A model generated the notes under the pieces. The model ran no database searches. It had not been told where the DNA came from and saw only the letters and a program-made list of their open reading frames with translations. Below are positions 42,126-51,018 of a stretch of DNA of 64,000 bases, one piece after another (the first letter of the stretch is position 1; the number at the start of each line of letters is the position of its first letter). A program made the position numbers and the translations under genes. Source of the DNA: CAZCEC01 sp964497615 (GTDB lineage Bacteria > Chloroflexota > Anaerolineae > Anaerolineales > UBA6663); assembly GCA_964497615.1 (NCBI GenBank), contig CAZCEC010000019.1, forward strand, positions 1 to 64,000, written 5' to 3'.

Positions 42126-43013
42126 TTAAGCCAGCGTTGCGCCGCGCCGGCTGCGGCCCACGCCAGCACGAGCTGCGAGAGGCAACGTGCCCGTTGCCAC
42201 GGCGGCCAGTATTGCCAACGCGGCTAGGAACTCTGCGGCCGGGCGGCTGCTGCCCCAGGCGTTAGCGGGCACGTACAGTCCAGTCTGTGCGTAGCCCAGA
42301 TAGGCGCCATTGCCGGGAAAAGCACTCAATACCTGAATCAGTAAGAACGCCCCCACTATCGTCGCCAACAGGCTCGCGAGCCAGAGACCGGGCAGCACCG
42401 GCCGGCCCGCCCGTTCTCGCAGAACCGCAAGGCCGAGACCTAGCCCATACATAGCGAGGATGGCGGCGATCACGTGGGGCTGGCTGCCCAGCAGACTGGC
42501 TGTAGGGTAGCGCAACCAATGTGGCAGCGCGTGCGCTCCGAAATAGATTAGGAGGTGCACGGCACCGGCACTGATCAGGTAGCGGCTCGAGGCATAGCTC
42601 GCCGCCACTGCGGCGAACACCAATGCTGGCAAGCCACCGAAGAACAGAATGGCGTCGCTATCCTGCAAATCGTAGGGCGGGTAGGCCGCGCCGCCGCGCC
42701 ACGGTGAAAGCCACACAGCTCCGACGAGAGCCAGGCTGGCAAGGGCGGGCATCGAGATCAGGAGCAAGTTAAGCGCCTCGGACCTGGCCTGCCTTACTCG
42801 TCGCGCTAAGACGAACATGGCCGCTACCGCGACGCCTACCGCCGCACAATAGAGGTATAGCCCGTCAGCATGGACGGGATAGCCGCCGGCCCGCATCCCA
42901 AAGGTCAGCAGCGCCAGGCCAGCGACGAGATGGGCCAGGGTCAACAGCGCTGGGGCGGTGAGGGTCAGGTGGTCGAGTTGGCCTGGGGCGGGAGGCTTCA
43001 CAGTGTCATCCAT
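42126..43013 (-). CDS. Multi-spanning membrane protein of unknown function
   Basis: A 295-residue protein with about eight hydrophobic helices and a short cytoplasmic N-terminus (MDDTVKPPAPGQLDHL). Another ATG lies 21 nt upstream. No transporter or enzyme motif was seen. Third-position GC and overall GC are lower than in neighbours, and codon choice is looser, so it may be fast-evolving or recently acquired. It is followed by the convergent acyl-CoA dehydrogenase. Confidence 0.65.
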   Translation of the reverse strand: MDDTVKPPAPGQLDHLTLTAPALLTLAHLVAGLALLTFGMRAGGYPVHADGLYLYCAAVGVAVAAMFVLARRVRQARSEALNLLLISMPALASLALVGAVWLSPWRGGAAYPPYDLQDSDAILFFGGLPALVFAAVAASYASSRYLISAGAVHLLIYFGAHALPHWLRYPTASLLGSQPHVIAAILAMYGLGLGLAVLRERAGRPVLPGLWLASLLATIVGAFLLIQVLSAFPGNGAYLGYAQTGLYVPANAWGSSRPAAEFLAALAILAAVATGTLPLAARAGVGRSRRGATLA

Positions 43014-43136
43014 TCGCGCGATGAGGGGCGGCAATCACTGCCGCCAACGGCGACCCTTTCCAGTATGACGAGGATGACGCCTCGCTGGTGACTCGGCGAG
43101 CGATGCCGATCACCACATCGCCCGGTCCCCGTTCCC

Positions 43137-43289
43137 TCAACCCCTCGCTGCCTCGGTACCCTCCGGCCGCACGAGGAAATAAGCCAGCGGCCCCAAGAAA
43201 GGCACCGCCACCACGATCAGCACCCACACCGCTTGCGTCGCGCCGGTCTGGCCTCGCCGGCGGAGCGAAAACAGCGCCTCCAGCGCCAA
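43137..43289 (-). pseudogene. PLDc_N-like fragment, probably truncated or frameshifted
   Basis: A frame closing with TGA at 43137 reads ALEALFSLRRRGQTGATQAV then WVLIVVAVPFLGPLAYFLVR. This is the second helix and the PFLGPLxYFLxR pattern of the small PLDc_N (phospholipase D nuclease N-terminal) membrane domain. The first helix is incomplete: in frame upstream there is only RYISPRWRLG and no ATG or GTG. TTG 43289 would give 50 residues. A frame shift near 43290-43300 would join it to an upstream hydrophobic frame. I read it as a remnant; a genuine TTG-started peptide is possible. Confidence 0.35.
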
Positions 43290-43369
43290 CAGCGACCCTA
43301 ATCGCCACCGCGGGGAAATGTACCGCCCAGCCCGGCGGCCCTCTTTCTCTTTCTTTTCTCGTTCTTTCC

Positions 43370-44380
43370 CTAACGCGCCACCTCATACTGCGACACGGCG
43401 CGCACGTAGTGCGCCCGCTCGAACGCAGCCGGGTACGGGCACGACTTCTGGCTCATGCTGCCTCGCATCTGCGCCACCGACTCGTACTCGTGCGCTTCCA
43501 TCCACTCCACCAGGTCGGCCCGGATTTGCCCGATGCGGTCGATGCCGCGCGTCAGCAGTTCCGAGGCCATCATCGTCACGCTCGCGCCCGCCATCAAGCC
43601 CTTGAGCGCATCCTCGGCGCTGTGCACCCCGCCCGTCAGCGCCAGGTCCGCCGCCACCTGCCCATACAGGATCGCGATCCAGCGCAGGGGCAGGCGCAGG
43701 GCCTGGGGCGCCAGCGGGTTGCTCAGCTCCGGCCGCGAAACCACCTCCAGCAGTTCCAGGTCAATGTCCGGCTGATAGAACCGGTTGAACAGCACCAGCC
43801 CGTTGGCCCCGGCATCCACCAGCCGCCGGGCGGTGTGGGGCAGGGCGCTGAAGAACGGGCTGAGCTTGACGGCGATGGAGATGGACACCTGCCGGCGCAC
43901 GTCGTGCAGCAGGTGCACATAGTTGTCCTCCACCGCGCCGGTGGTCATGTCCGGGTCGGTGGGCACAAAGTACATGTTCAGCTCCAGCGCGTCTGCGCCA
44001 GCCTGCTCCATATAACGCGCATACTTCACCCAGCCGCCGGTGGAGACCCCGTTCAGGCTGGCGATGACGGGGATGCGCAGGGCTTCCTTCGCCCGCCGCA
44101 GGTGCTCCAGGTACTGGTCCGGCGCCAGCTGAAACTCGCTTGGCTCCGGGAAGAACGACAGCGCCTCGGCGAAGCTGTCGGTGCCGTGGCTGAGGAAGTG
44201 GTCGAGCGTGTGGCTCTCGGCGTTGATCTGCTCCTCAAACAGCGAGTGCAGCACCACTGCTCCGGCCCCGGCGTCCTCCATCCGGCGCAGATTGTCCAGG
44301 CTGCGCGCCAGCGGCGAGGCCGACGGCACCAGGGGATTGGAGAGCTTGAGCCCGAGATAAGTCGTCGAAAGGTCAATCAT
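43370..44380 (-). CDS. Dihydroorotate dehydrogenase-like protein
   Basis: A 336-residue flavin TIM barrel of the DHOD-like group. Typical segments: DLSTTYLGLKLSNPLVPSAS, AGADALELNMYFVP, VKLSPFFSALPHTARRLVDA and the FMN phosphate region GGVHSAEDALKGLMAGASV. This group, near the family 1 DHODs and dihydropyrimidine dehydrogenases, is repeatedly found beside nifJ. Here it starts 9 nt after the nifJ stop, so cotranscription is likely. It may accept electrons from reduced ferredoxin; a pyrimidine role is unproven. Confidence 0.85.
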   Translation of the reverse strand: MIDLSTTYLGLKLSNPLVPSASPLARSLDNLRRMEDAGAGAVVLHSLFEEQINAESHTLDHFLSHGTDSFAEALSFFPEPSEFQLAPDQYLEHLRRAKEALRIPVIASLNGVSTGGWVKYARYMEQAGADALELNMYFVPTDPDMTTGAVEDNYVHLLHDVRRQVSISIAVKLSPFFSALPHTARRLVDAGANGLVLFNRFYQPDIDLELLEVVSRPELSNPLAPQALRLPLRWIAILYGQVAADLALTGGVHSAEDALKGLMAGASVTMMASELLTRGIDRIGQIRADLVEWMEAHEYESVAQMRGSMSQKSCPYPAAFERAHYVRAVSQYEVAR

Positions 44381-44389
44381 GTTTGCTCC

Positions 44390-47300
44390 CTATGCGCTCT
44401 TCGCCGCCAACCCCTCGTACTGCTTCCACCGCGCCGCGATATCGGCCTCGGCCTGCTTCAGCAGCATCTCGGCCCGCGCCGGATCCGATTGGGTCAGCAT
44501 CCGGAACCGGGTTTCGTTGTACATATACTTGTCCAGCCCCAGGCTGGGGGCCTTCGAGTCGAGCTGGAACGGGTTCTGCCCGGCCGCTTCCAGCCGTGGG
44601 TCATAGCGGTACAGCGGCCAATAGCCGGAGGCCACCGCCTTCTTCTGCTGGTCCAGCCCGTAGCGCAGGTCGTAGCCGTGCATCAGGCAGTGGCTGTAGG
44701 CGATGATCAGGGCCGGGCCGGGGTAGGCTTCTGCCTCCTGGAAGGCCTTGATCGTCTGCGCGTCGTTGGCGCCCAGCGCCACCCGCGCCACGTAGATGTT
44801 CTTGTACGCCATCGCCAGCAGGCCCATTTCCTTCTTGGCCAGCCCCTTGCCGCTGGCGGCGAACTTCGCCACCGCGCCGCGCGGCGTGGCCTTGGAGGCC
44901 TGCCCGCCGGTGTTCGAGTACACCTCGGTGTCCAGCACCAGCACGTTCACCTTGCGGCCCGCGGCCAGCACGTGGTCCAGCCCGCCATAGCCAATGTCGT
45001 AGGCCCAGCCGTCGCCGCCCACGATCCACACACTGCGGGGCACCAGCACCTCAGCCAGCCCCAGCAGGTCGCGCACCGCCCCCGCGCGCTCGGCGTCGTC
45101 CGGCGGCATCTGCGTCAGCCAGGCGTTCAGCCGCGACTTCAGCGCCGCCACGCGCTCGCGCTGCTCGTAGATGCCGGTCTGCGTGTGGCCGTCCGCGGAC
45201 TGCAACTGCCCGGCCAGGTCCGCCCCCACGATGTCTTCCAGGCGCCGGAGCAGCTCGTGGGCGTATTCCGTCTGCTTGTCGAGCGTCAGCCGGAAGCCCA
45301 GCCCAAACTCGGCGTTGTCCTCAAACAGCGAGTTGGACCAGGCCGGGCCGCGCCCCTCGCGGTTCTGCGCCCACGGGGTGGTGGGCAGGTTGCCGCCGTA
45401 GATGGATGAGCAGCCGGTGGCGTTGGCGATGACGGCCCGGTCGCCGAAGAGCTGCGAGAGCAGCTTCAGATACGGGGTCTCGCCGCAGCCCGCGCACGCG
45501 CCGGAGAACTCGAACAGCGGCTGGAGCAGCTGCGAGTCCTTCACCGTGCTCAGGTTCAGCCCGCGCCGGTCCACTTCCGGCAGGTCCAGGAAGAACTTCC
45601 AATTTTCTTGCTGGGCGTCGCGCAGGGGCAGGCTGGCGCCGTTAGTGCCCACCGTGGCCCCGTGTAATAAGGTCATGTTGATGGCCTTGAACTTGGGCTC
45701 GCGCTTATTCTTGGCCGGGCACACCTCAAAGCACAGCGCGCACCCGGTGCAATCATCGGGCGACACTTGCAGGGTATAGCGCTGCCCCTCGAACTCCTTC
45801 CAGCGGGCCGGGGAGCTTTCGAACGCGGCCGGCGCGCCCCTCAGCGCCTCGGCCGGATAGACCTTCTCGCGGATGACGGCGTGCGGGCACACCAGCACGC
45901 ACTTGCCGCACTGGATGCATACCTCCGGGTCCCACACCGGGATCTCCTGCGCGATGGCGCGCTTCTCCCACTGCGAGGTGGCCGTGGGGAAGGTGCCGTC
46001 CGCCGGCATGGCGCTCACCGGCAGCTCGTCGCCCAGCCCGGCGATCATCATGGCCGTCACGTCCTGCACGAAGCGCGGCGCTTCCGCCGGCACCGCGGGC
46101 CGCAGCCCGTTGGCCGCCGTCACCTGGGCCGGCACTTTGACCTCGTGCAGATGCGCCAGGGTCTGGTCCACCGCCTCGAAGTTGCGCTGCACCACGGCCT
46201 CGCCGCGCTTGCCGTAGGTCTTCTCGATGGCATGCTTGATGGCCTCGATGGCGGCTTCGCGCGGCAGCACGCCGCTGATGGCGAAGAAGCAGGTCTGCAT
46301 GATGGTGTTGATGCGCCCGCCCATGCCGGTGTCGCGCGCCACGCCGTAGCCGTCAATCACGTAGAACCGCAGGCGCTTCTCGATGATCTGGGCCTGCACC
46401 GGGTGGGGGAGTTGGTCCCACACCTCGTCTGGGCCAAAGGGGCTGTTCAGCAGGAACACCGCGCCGGGGGCCGCCACGCGCAGCATGTCAAAGCGCTCCA
46501 GGAAGTTGAACTGGTGGCAGGCCACGAAGTTGGCCGAGGTGATCAGATAGGCCGAGCGGATGGGGCGCGGCCCGAAGCGCAGGTGCGAGACCGTCACCGA
46601 GCCGGACTTCTTCGAGTCGTACACGAAGTAGCCCTGGGCAAAGCTGTCGGTGTCCTCGCCGATGATCTTGATCGAGTTCTTGTTGGCCCCCACCGTGCCG
46701 TCCGCGCCCAGCCCAAAGAACACGGCCCGCGTGGTGTCGTCTGCCTCGGTGGAGAAGCCGGGGTCGTAGTCCAGGCTCAAATGCGTCACGTCGTCGTGGA
46801 TGCCTACGGTGAAGTGCTGCCTGGGCTGCGGCTTCTTCAGCTCATCCAGCACCGCCTTCACCATCGCCGGGGTGAACTCCTTGGACGACAGCCCATACCG
46901 CCCGCCGATGACCCTGGGCATGGGGCCGGCAGTCCAGTGCTCCGCCAGCGCCGTCACCACATCCTGATACAGCGGCTCCCCGCCCGCGCCCGCTTCCTTG
47001 CACCGGTCCAGCACGGCGATGGCCTTGACCGTGGCCGGCAGCGCGCGCACAAACGTCTCGCCCGCGAACGGCCGGTAGAGCCGCACCTTGAGCACGCCCA
47101 CCTTCTCGCCCGTGTTGGCCGCATGCAGGTACTCAATCGTCTCCTGCGCCGTCTCCGCGCCCGAGCCCATAATCACCAGCACGCGCTCGGCGTCCGGCGC
47201 GCCCTCGTAGTCGAACAGGTGATAGGCCCGGCCGGTCAGCTCGGCGAAGCGGTCCATGGCGTTCTGCACCACCGCCGGGCACACCTGGTAGTAGGTATTG

Positions 47301-47998
47301 GCGGCCTCGCGCCCCTGGAAGAATACGTCCGGGTTCTGCGCCGTGCCGCGCATCACCGGCCGGTCCGGCGATAGCCCGCGCATCCGGTGGGCGCGCACCA
47401 GGTCGTCGTCTAGCATGGCGCGGATGACGTCATCCGCCAGCGGCTCGATCTTCATCACCTCGTGCGAGGTGCGGAACCCGTCGAAGAAGTGCAGGAACGG
47501 CACCCGCGCCTCCAGCGTGGCCGCCTGCGCGATCAGCGCCTGGTCCATCGCTTCCTGCACCGAGTTGCTGGCCAGCAGGGCCCAGCCCGTGCCGCGCACC
47601 GCCATCACGTCCGAGTGGTCGCCGAAGATGGACAGCGCATGCGCCGCCACCGACCGCGCGCTCACGTGGAACACGGTAGAGGTCAGCTCCCCGGCGATCT
47701 TGTACATGTTGGGGATCATCAACAGCAGGCCCTGCGAGGCGGTGAAGGTGGTCGTCAGCGAGCCGGTTTGCAGCGCACCGTGCACCGCGCCGGCCGCGCC
47801 GCCCTCGCTCTGCATCTCGGCCACCAGGGGCACCGTCCCCCAAATGTTCTTGCGCCCCTCCGCCGACCACTGGTCGGCCAGCTCCCCCATGCCCGACGAG
47901 GGCGTGATGGGGTAAATGGCGATGACTTCATTGACTTTGTGGGTGATGGTGGCGGCGGCTTCGTTGCCGTCAATGGTTACCGTTACGCGCTGAGACAT
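44390..47998 (-). CDS. nifJ: Pyruvate:ferredoxin (flavodoxin) oxidoreductase
   Basis: A 1202-residue single-chain enzyme converting pyruvate and CoA to acetyl-CoA, CO2 and reduced ferredoxin. Domain order is complete: alpha (YPITPSSGMGELADQW), CoA-binding and gamma domains (FFGLGADGTVGANKNSIKII), two [4Fe-4S] clusters (CIQCGKCVLVCP and CTGCALCFEVCP), and the thiamine domain with CAGCGETPY, ATGCSSIYGGNLPTTPW and GGDGWAYDIGYGG ending in SNTGGQ. AAAGGAC precedes ATG 47998. It links glycolysis to low-potential electrons, as do KorABCD here for other 2-oxoacids. Confidence 0.96.
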   Translation of the reverse strand: MSQRVTVTIDGNEAAATITHKVNEVIAIYPITPSSGMGELADQWSAEGRKNIWGTVPLVAEMQSEGGAAGAVHGALQTGSLTTTFTASQGLLLMIPNMYKIAGELTSTVFHVSARSVAAHALSIFGDHSDVMAVRGTGWALLASNSVQEAMDQALIAQAATLEARVPFLHFFDGFRTSHEVMKIEPLADDVIRAMLDDDLVRAHRMRGLSPDRPVMRGTAQNPDVFFQGREAANTYYQVCPAVVQNAMDRFAELTGRAYHLFDYEGAPDAERVLVIMGSGAETAQETIEYLHAANTGEKVGVLKVRLYRPFAGETFVRALPATVKAIAVLDRCKEAGAGGEPLYQDVVTALAEHWTAGPMPRVIGGRYGLSSKEFTPAMVKAVLDELKKPQPRQHFTVGIHDDVTHLSLDYDPGFSTEADDTTRAVFFGLGADGTVGANKNSIKIIGEDTDSFAQGYFVYDSKKSGSVTVSHLRFGPRPIRSAYLITSANFVACHQFNFLERFDMLRVAAPGAVFLLNSPFGPDEVWDQLPHPVQAQIIEKRLRFYVIDGYGVARDTGMGGRINTIMQTCFFAISGVLPREAAIEAIKHAIEKTYGKRGEAVVQRNFEAVDQTLAHLHEVKVPAQVTAANGLRPAVPAEAPRFVQDVTAMMIAGLGDELPVSAMPADGTFPTATSQWEKRAIAQEIPVWDPEVCIQCGKCVLVCPHAVIREKVYPAEALRGAPAAFESSPARWKEFEGQRYTLQVSPDDCTGCALCFEVCPAKNKREPKFKAINMTLLHGATVGTNGASLPLRDAQQENWKFFLDLPEVDRRGLNLSTVKDSQLLQPLFEFSGACAGCGETPYLKLLSQLFGDRAVIANATGCSSIYGGNLPTTPWAQNREGRGPAWSNSLFEDNAEFGLGFRLTLDKQTEYAHELLRRLEDIVGADLAGQLQSADGHTQTGIYEQRERVAALKSRLNAWLTQMPPDDAERAGAVRDLLGLAEVLVPRSVWIVGGDGWAYDIGYGGLDHVLAAGRKVNVLVLDTEVYSNTGGQASKATPRGAVAKFAASGKGLAKKEMGLLAMAYKNIYVARVALGANDAQTIKAFQEAEAYPGPALIIAYSHCLMHGYDLRYGLDQQKKAVASGYWPLYRYDPRLEAAGQNPFQLDSKAPSLGLDKYMYNETRFRMLTQSDPARAEMLLKQAEADIAARWKQYEGLAAKSA

Positions 47999-48302
47999 GG
48001 CATGTCCTTTCTAGGCTGAGTCCCAGTAAGCCTAGTCCATCTGCCCCGCCCCCTGTAGTGACAGAGGGCCGCCTATAGGATGACTTTTATCCGGTATTCC
48101 GGGCCGCGTTTCACCGGGACTTTGATCACCCCATCCCTCAGAATTCGGCACCTCCCCGCGCCGCCGGGCTGTGCTAGTGTGAGATTGCCGGCCAATACCG
48201 GCTGCTGATCGTCACTCACCCGAAAGGGGATGCCCCATCCGCCCCAACCTCCTGCCCGCGCTGCGTTTTCTGGTCGGCCGCCTGGCGTACGCTGGGCTGA
48301 CC

Positions 48303-49325
48303 GTGCTGGTCGTTACAGCCACCCTCTACGGCATGCTCATGCTCGCGCCGGCCGAACTGCGCGCCTCCCTCTACCTGCCGCCCCGCACCCGCCAGAACAT
48401 GGATCCCGCCCTGGCCCAGCGCAACCTGGAAGCCATCATCCGCGACCATGACCTGGATCAGCCCTTCCTGGTGCAGTATGTCCACTGGGTCGCGACCGTG
48501 GCGCGCGGCGACTGGGGCTGGAGCCCGGTGCTCAACAGCCCGGTGCTCACGCTGCTGCTCCAGCGCGCGCCCATGACGGCCGAACTGACCCTGTATGCCA
48601 TGCTGCTCATCATCCCGCTGGGCCTGCTCAGCGGGGCCTGGGCCGGCGCGCGGCAGGGCCGGGCGGGCGACCGGGCCTTTCGGCTGGCGGCCTATGTCGC
48701 CGCCGCCATCCCCGGCTTCATCCTGGGCCTGATGCTGCTGGCCGTCTTCTACGTGGGTTTGCGCTGGCTGCCCACCGGCCGCACCAGCGTCGCCGACGTC
48801 ATCCGCGTTACCTTCAGCGACTTCACCTGGTACACCGGCCTGCTCACCGTGGACGGCCTGCTCAACGGCCGGCCCGATATCACCCTGGACGCCTTCCGCC
48901 ACCTGGCCCTACCCGTCGTCGCACTCAGCCTGGCGCATTGGGCCACCGTCGGCCGTGTCACCCGCGCCTCCCTGGCGGAGGAAATCGACCAGGAGTACGT
49001 GACGGCCGCGCGGGCGCGCGGCCTGCCCCAGTGGCGAGTTGTCTGGCGGCATGCCTTCCGCAACGCCATCCCGCCCAGCCTCACCAGCCTGTCCCTCTCG
49101 GCGGCGGGGTTGATCACGGGCGTCTTCATCATCGAAGCGATCTTCGACCTGCCCGGCCTGTCGTCGCTCGTCATCCGCTCGCTGGGCGATGTGCCGGATG
49201 TGCCGCTGGCGCTCGGCTTTGCGATCTTCAGCGTCCTGCTGGTGCTGCCGGTGATGCTGGGCCTGGACCTGCTGCTGGCGGTCGTTGACCCTCGCCTGCG
49301 CCAAGCGGAGGGCCGCGATGCGTAG
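48303..49325 (+). CDS. ABC transporter permease (OppB/DppB type), start disturbed
   Basis: A 340-residue permease from the first in-frame accepted start, GTG 48303. Core motifs: DFTWYTGLLTVDGLL loop, EAA loop ARARGLPQWRVVWRHAFRNA and final VDPRLR. The same frame stays coding-like upstream (IRPNLLPALRFLVGRLAYAG), which is the expected N-terminal helix. A strong GAAAGGGG ribosome site precedes an ATG at 48230 that is one base out of frame, in ATGCCCCATCC. One C fewer would give MPIRPNLLPALRF. So the true start was probably 48230, with an indel (real or sequencing). No ATPase or binding protein gene is nearby. Confidence 0.85.
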   Translation: MLVVTATLYGMLMLAPAELRASLYLPPRTRQNMDPALAQRNLEAIIRDHDLDQPFLVQYVHWVATVARGDWGWSPVLNSPVLTLLLQRAPMTAELTLYAMLLIIPLGLLSGAWAGARQGRAGDRAFRLAAYVAAAIPGFILGLMLLAVFYVGLRWLPTGRTSVADVIRVTFSDFTWYTGLLTVDGLLNGRPDITLDAFRHLALPVVALSLAHWATVGRVTRASLAEEIDQEYVTAARARGLPQWRVVWRHAFRNAIPPSLTSLSLSAAGLITGVFIIEAIFDLPGLSSLVIRSLGDVPDVPLALGFAIFSVLLVLPVMLGLDLLLAVVDPRLRQAEGRDA

Positions 49326-50232
49326 CCTGCGCCGGTTCTTCAGCCTCGGCGGCAACTGGCTCGGGGCCGTTCTCGTCCTCGCCTTCGTGGTGATGGCGGT
49401 GCTGGCGCCGTCCCTGGCCGCCCGCCCGGCGATCCAATCTGGCCCGCCGCCCCGGCTGCCCCAGCCGCCCAGCCCCGAGGCCCCGTTGGGCCGGGTGGGC
49501 TCGTTCGATGTCTGGTACGTGCTGGTGTGGGGCACGCGCGATGCGTTGCGCCTGGGTCTGGGCGTGACCCTGCTGACGGCCTTCATCGGTGTCACGCTCG
49601 GGGCCGCCAGCGGCTATGCCGGCGGCTGGCTCAATGCCGTGGTCATGCGCCTGGCCGATGCCTTCCTGGCGTTCCCGGCGCTGGCCTCGGTGTGGCTCAT
49701 CAACGCCCTCCTGTTTTCCAGTCTGACCACCAACCCACAACAGACCGCGGATCTTGGGCAGTTCGGTCTCTTGCGCCGAGTGATGGCCGAGTGGCGCCTG
49801 ACCCCGGCGATGATCGCCCTCATCCTGTTCTCGTGGATGCCCTATGCGCGGCTGATCAACACCAACGTCATCCGGCTGAAGGGCCAGGCCTATGTGGAGG
49901 CGGCGCGGGCGGTAGGCGCCGGGCCGGGGCGCATCCTCCTGCGCCACTTGCTCCCCAACGCCCTCGCGCCCGTCATCGTCCTGGCCGCCCGCGACGTGGG
50001 CGGCATGGTCATCTGGGCTACGGGCTTCGCCTTCGTCAGCGGCGGCAGCAGTTCCATGTGGGGCAGCCTGCTGCTGGGCGCGCGCGACTTTGTGATGGGC
50101 GCCGGCGGCAACCCCCTCCGGTATTGGTGGGTCTACCTGCCCGTCACCCTGGCCCTCGTCCTGTTCGGCCTCGCCTGGAACTTGCTTGGCGACGGCCTCA
50201 ACCAGACCCTCAATCCGCGCCAGCACCGCTAA
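49318..50232 (+). CDS. ABC transporter permease (OppC/DppC type)
   Basis: A 304-residue permease starting MRSLRRFFSLGGNWLGAVLV. A shorter than usual periplasmic loop, six helices, and the EAA loop AARAVGAGPGRILLRHLLPN are seen. It overlaps the first permease by 8 nt, so the two are coupled. The pair lacks its own binding protein and ATPases in the window; it may use those of another locus. Confidence 0.9.
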   Translation: MRSLRRFFSLGGNWLGAVLVLAFVVMAVLAPSLAARPAIQSGPPPRLPQPPSPEAPLGRVGSFDVWYVLVWGTRDALRLGLGVTLLTAFIGVTLGAASGYAGGWLNAVVMRLADAFLAFPALASVWLINALLFSSLTTNPQQTADLGQFGLLRRVMAEWRLTPAMIALILFSWMPYARLINTNVIRLKGQAYVEAARAVGAGPGRILLRHLLPNALAPVIVLAARDVGGMVIWATGFAFVSGGSSSMWGSLLLGARDFVMGAGGNPLRYWWVYLPVTLALVLFGLAWNLLGDGLNQTLNPRQHR

Positions 50233-50291
50233 CTGATGCTCCCCTTGACGATCAGTGCTAACCTAAAGATTGAAGGAGGAAGGAACCATCC

Positions 50292-50567
50292 ATGTCCAAA
50301 GACTCATACGCATTTGGCGAACTGGTAGTTGTCACGGCGGGTGAGGGGCAGGGCCGCACCGCCGTCGTCAGCCAGCCCATCAGCCGGGAGGCGGCCGGTT
50401 TTGTCTTGTTCGAAAGCGAGACCTGGATCACCGGCCGGGCTGCGGCGCTCGACGACGTGCGGCCAGCCGGCGAGGGCACGCGCGGCTTCACGCAATTGGC
50501 GTATCATCTGCTCAAGTTGTCCAGCCTGCTGATTGAGCGCAGTGTCTTGCCACTGGTCCACAAATAG
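50292..50567 (+). CDS. Hypothetical protein, 91 aa
   Basis: A small soluble protein starting MSKDSYAFGELVVVTAGEGQ; a KOW/SH3-like beta N-terminus (GRTAVVSQPISREAAGFVLF) and helical end. AAGGAGGAAGG is 9-10 nt upstream, and a TTGACG at 50245-50250 may be a -35 box. It is 10 nt before the HhH gene, so they form a pair. No family recognised. Confidence 0.6.
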   Translation: MSKDSYAFGELVVVTAGEGQGRTAVVSQPISREAAGFVLFESETWITGRAAALDDVRPAGEGTRGFTQLAYHLLKLSSLLIERSVLPLVHK

Positions 50568-50577
50568 GAGCGCCGCC

Positions 50578-50799
50578 TTGCCTGTCTCGAAGATCACCCC
50601 CGACCAGCACGACTTCCCCCCCGGCCTTTCGCAGCCCGCCCTGCGCGCCCTCTTTGGGGCGGGCTACACCCGCCTGGCGCAGCTAACGAAGGCTACCGAA
50701 AAGGAAATCGCGGACCTGCACGGCATGGGGCTCAAGGGCATCCGCATACTCAAGGCAGGGCTCGCGGCCAAGGGGAAGTCATTCGCCACGCCGAAGTAG
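50578..50799 (+). CDS. Helix-hairpin-helix (RpoA C-terminal-like) small DNA-binding protein
   Basis: A 73-residue protein starting TTG (PVSKITPDQHDFPPGLSQ). The core PALRALFGAGYTRLAQLTKA then EIADLHGMGLKGIRILKAGL is the helix-hairpin-helix pattern of the RNA polymerase alpha C-terminal domain and DNA-repair HhH folds. The start was chosen because AGGAG stands 7 nt before TTG 50578. It likely binds DNA; such stand-alone proteins are common in related genomes without known function. Confidence 0.75.
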   Translation: MPVSKITPDQHDFPPGLSQPALRALFGAGYTRLAQLTKATEKEIADLHGMGLKGIRILKAGLAAKGKSFATPK

Positions 50800-50850
50800 C
50801 GGTCAAGCGCCCACCTACGATACGCTGCCTCGGCGTACCACCGCACCTAA

Positions 50851-50894
50851 GTTGTCATTCCGAGGCGGTCTGTGCCGAGGAATCTCCGTCTTGA
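50851..50894. repeat. TGTCATTCCGAGGCGG...GAGGAATCT repeat
   Basis: A single copy of the family at 24171-24350: TTGTCATTCCGAGGCGGTCT then GTGCCGAGGAATCTCCGTCT. It lies at the 3' ends of convergent genes. Its inner segments can pair (CCGAGG...). Confidence 0.7.
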
Positions 50895-50902
50895 TAGCCG
50901 CT

Positions 50903-51007
50903 CTATTGGGCCTCCGCGTTCCACGCCTGCAACTGGGGCAGCCTCAGGCCCCTCGCGATGGGCTCAACGGCAAAGGCTAGCAGCGTCAGGGCCACCGCCA
51001 CCGACAT
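50903..51007 (-). CDS. Possible 34-aa single-helix membrane peptide
   Basis: ATG 51007 opens a 34-codon frame beginning MSVAVALTLLAFAVEPIARG: one hydrophobic helix and a short polar tail. It starts 11 nt after the stop of the ABC permease on the same strand, with GAGG about 8 nt upstream. Third positions are GC-rich. It could be a small transporter accessory or chance, as length is too small for certainty. Confidence 0.3.
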   Translation of the reverse strand: MSVAVALTLLAFAVEPIARGLRLPQLQAWNAEAQ

Positions 51008-51018
51008 CGCCGGAGGCC

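Noticed and set aside
43006..43386. A 126-codon minus-strand frame downstream of the DHOD-like gene
   Set aside because: Overlaps the DHOD-like stop, has mixed composition and no family features; the PLDc_N-like signal is in another frame.
48230..48451. A 73-codon plus-strand frame from the ATG with the good ribosome site
   Set aside because: Pro/His/Arg-rich shadow; the coding-like sequence is one base out of phase, so this is better explained by an indel at the permease start.
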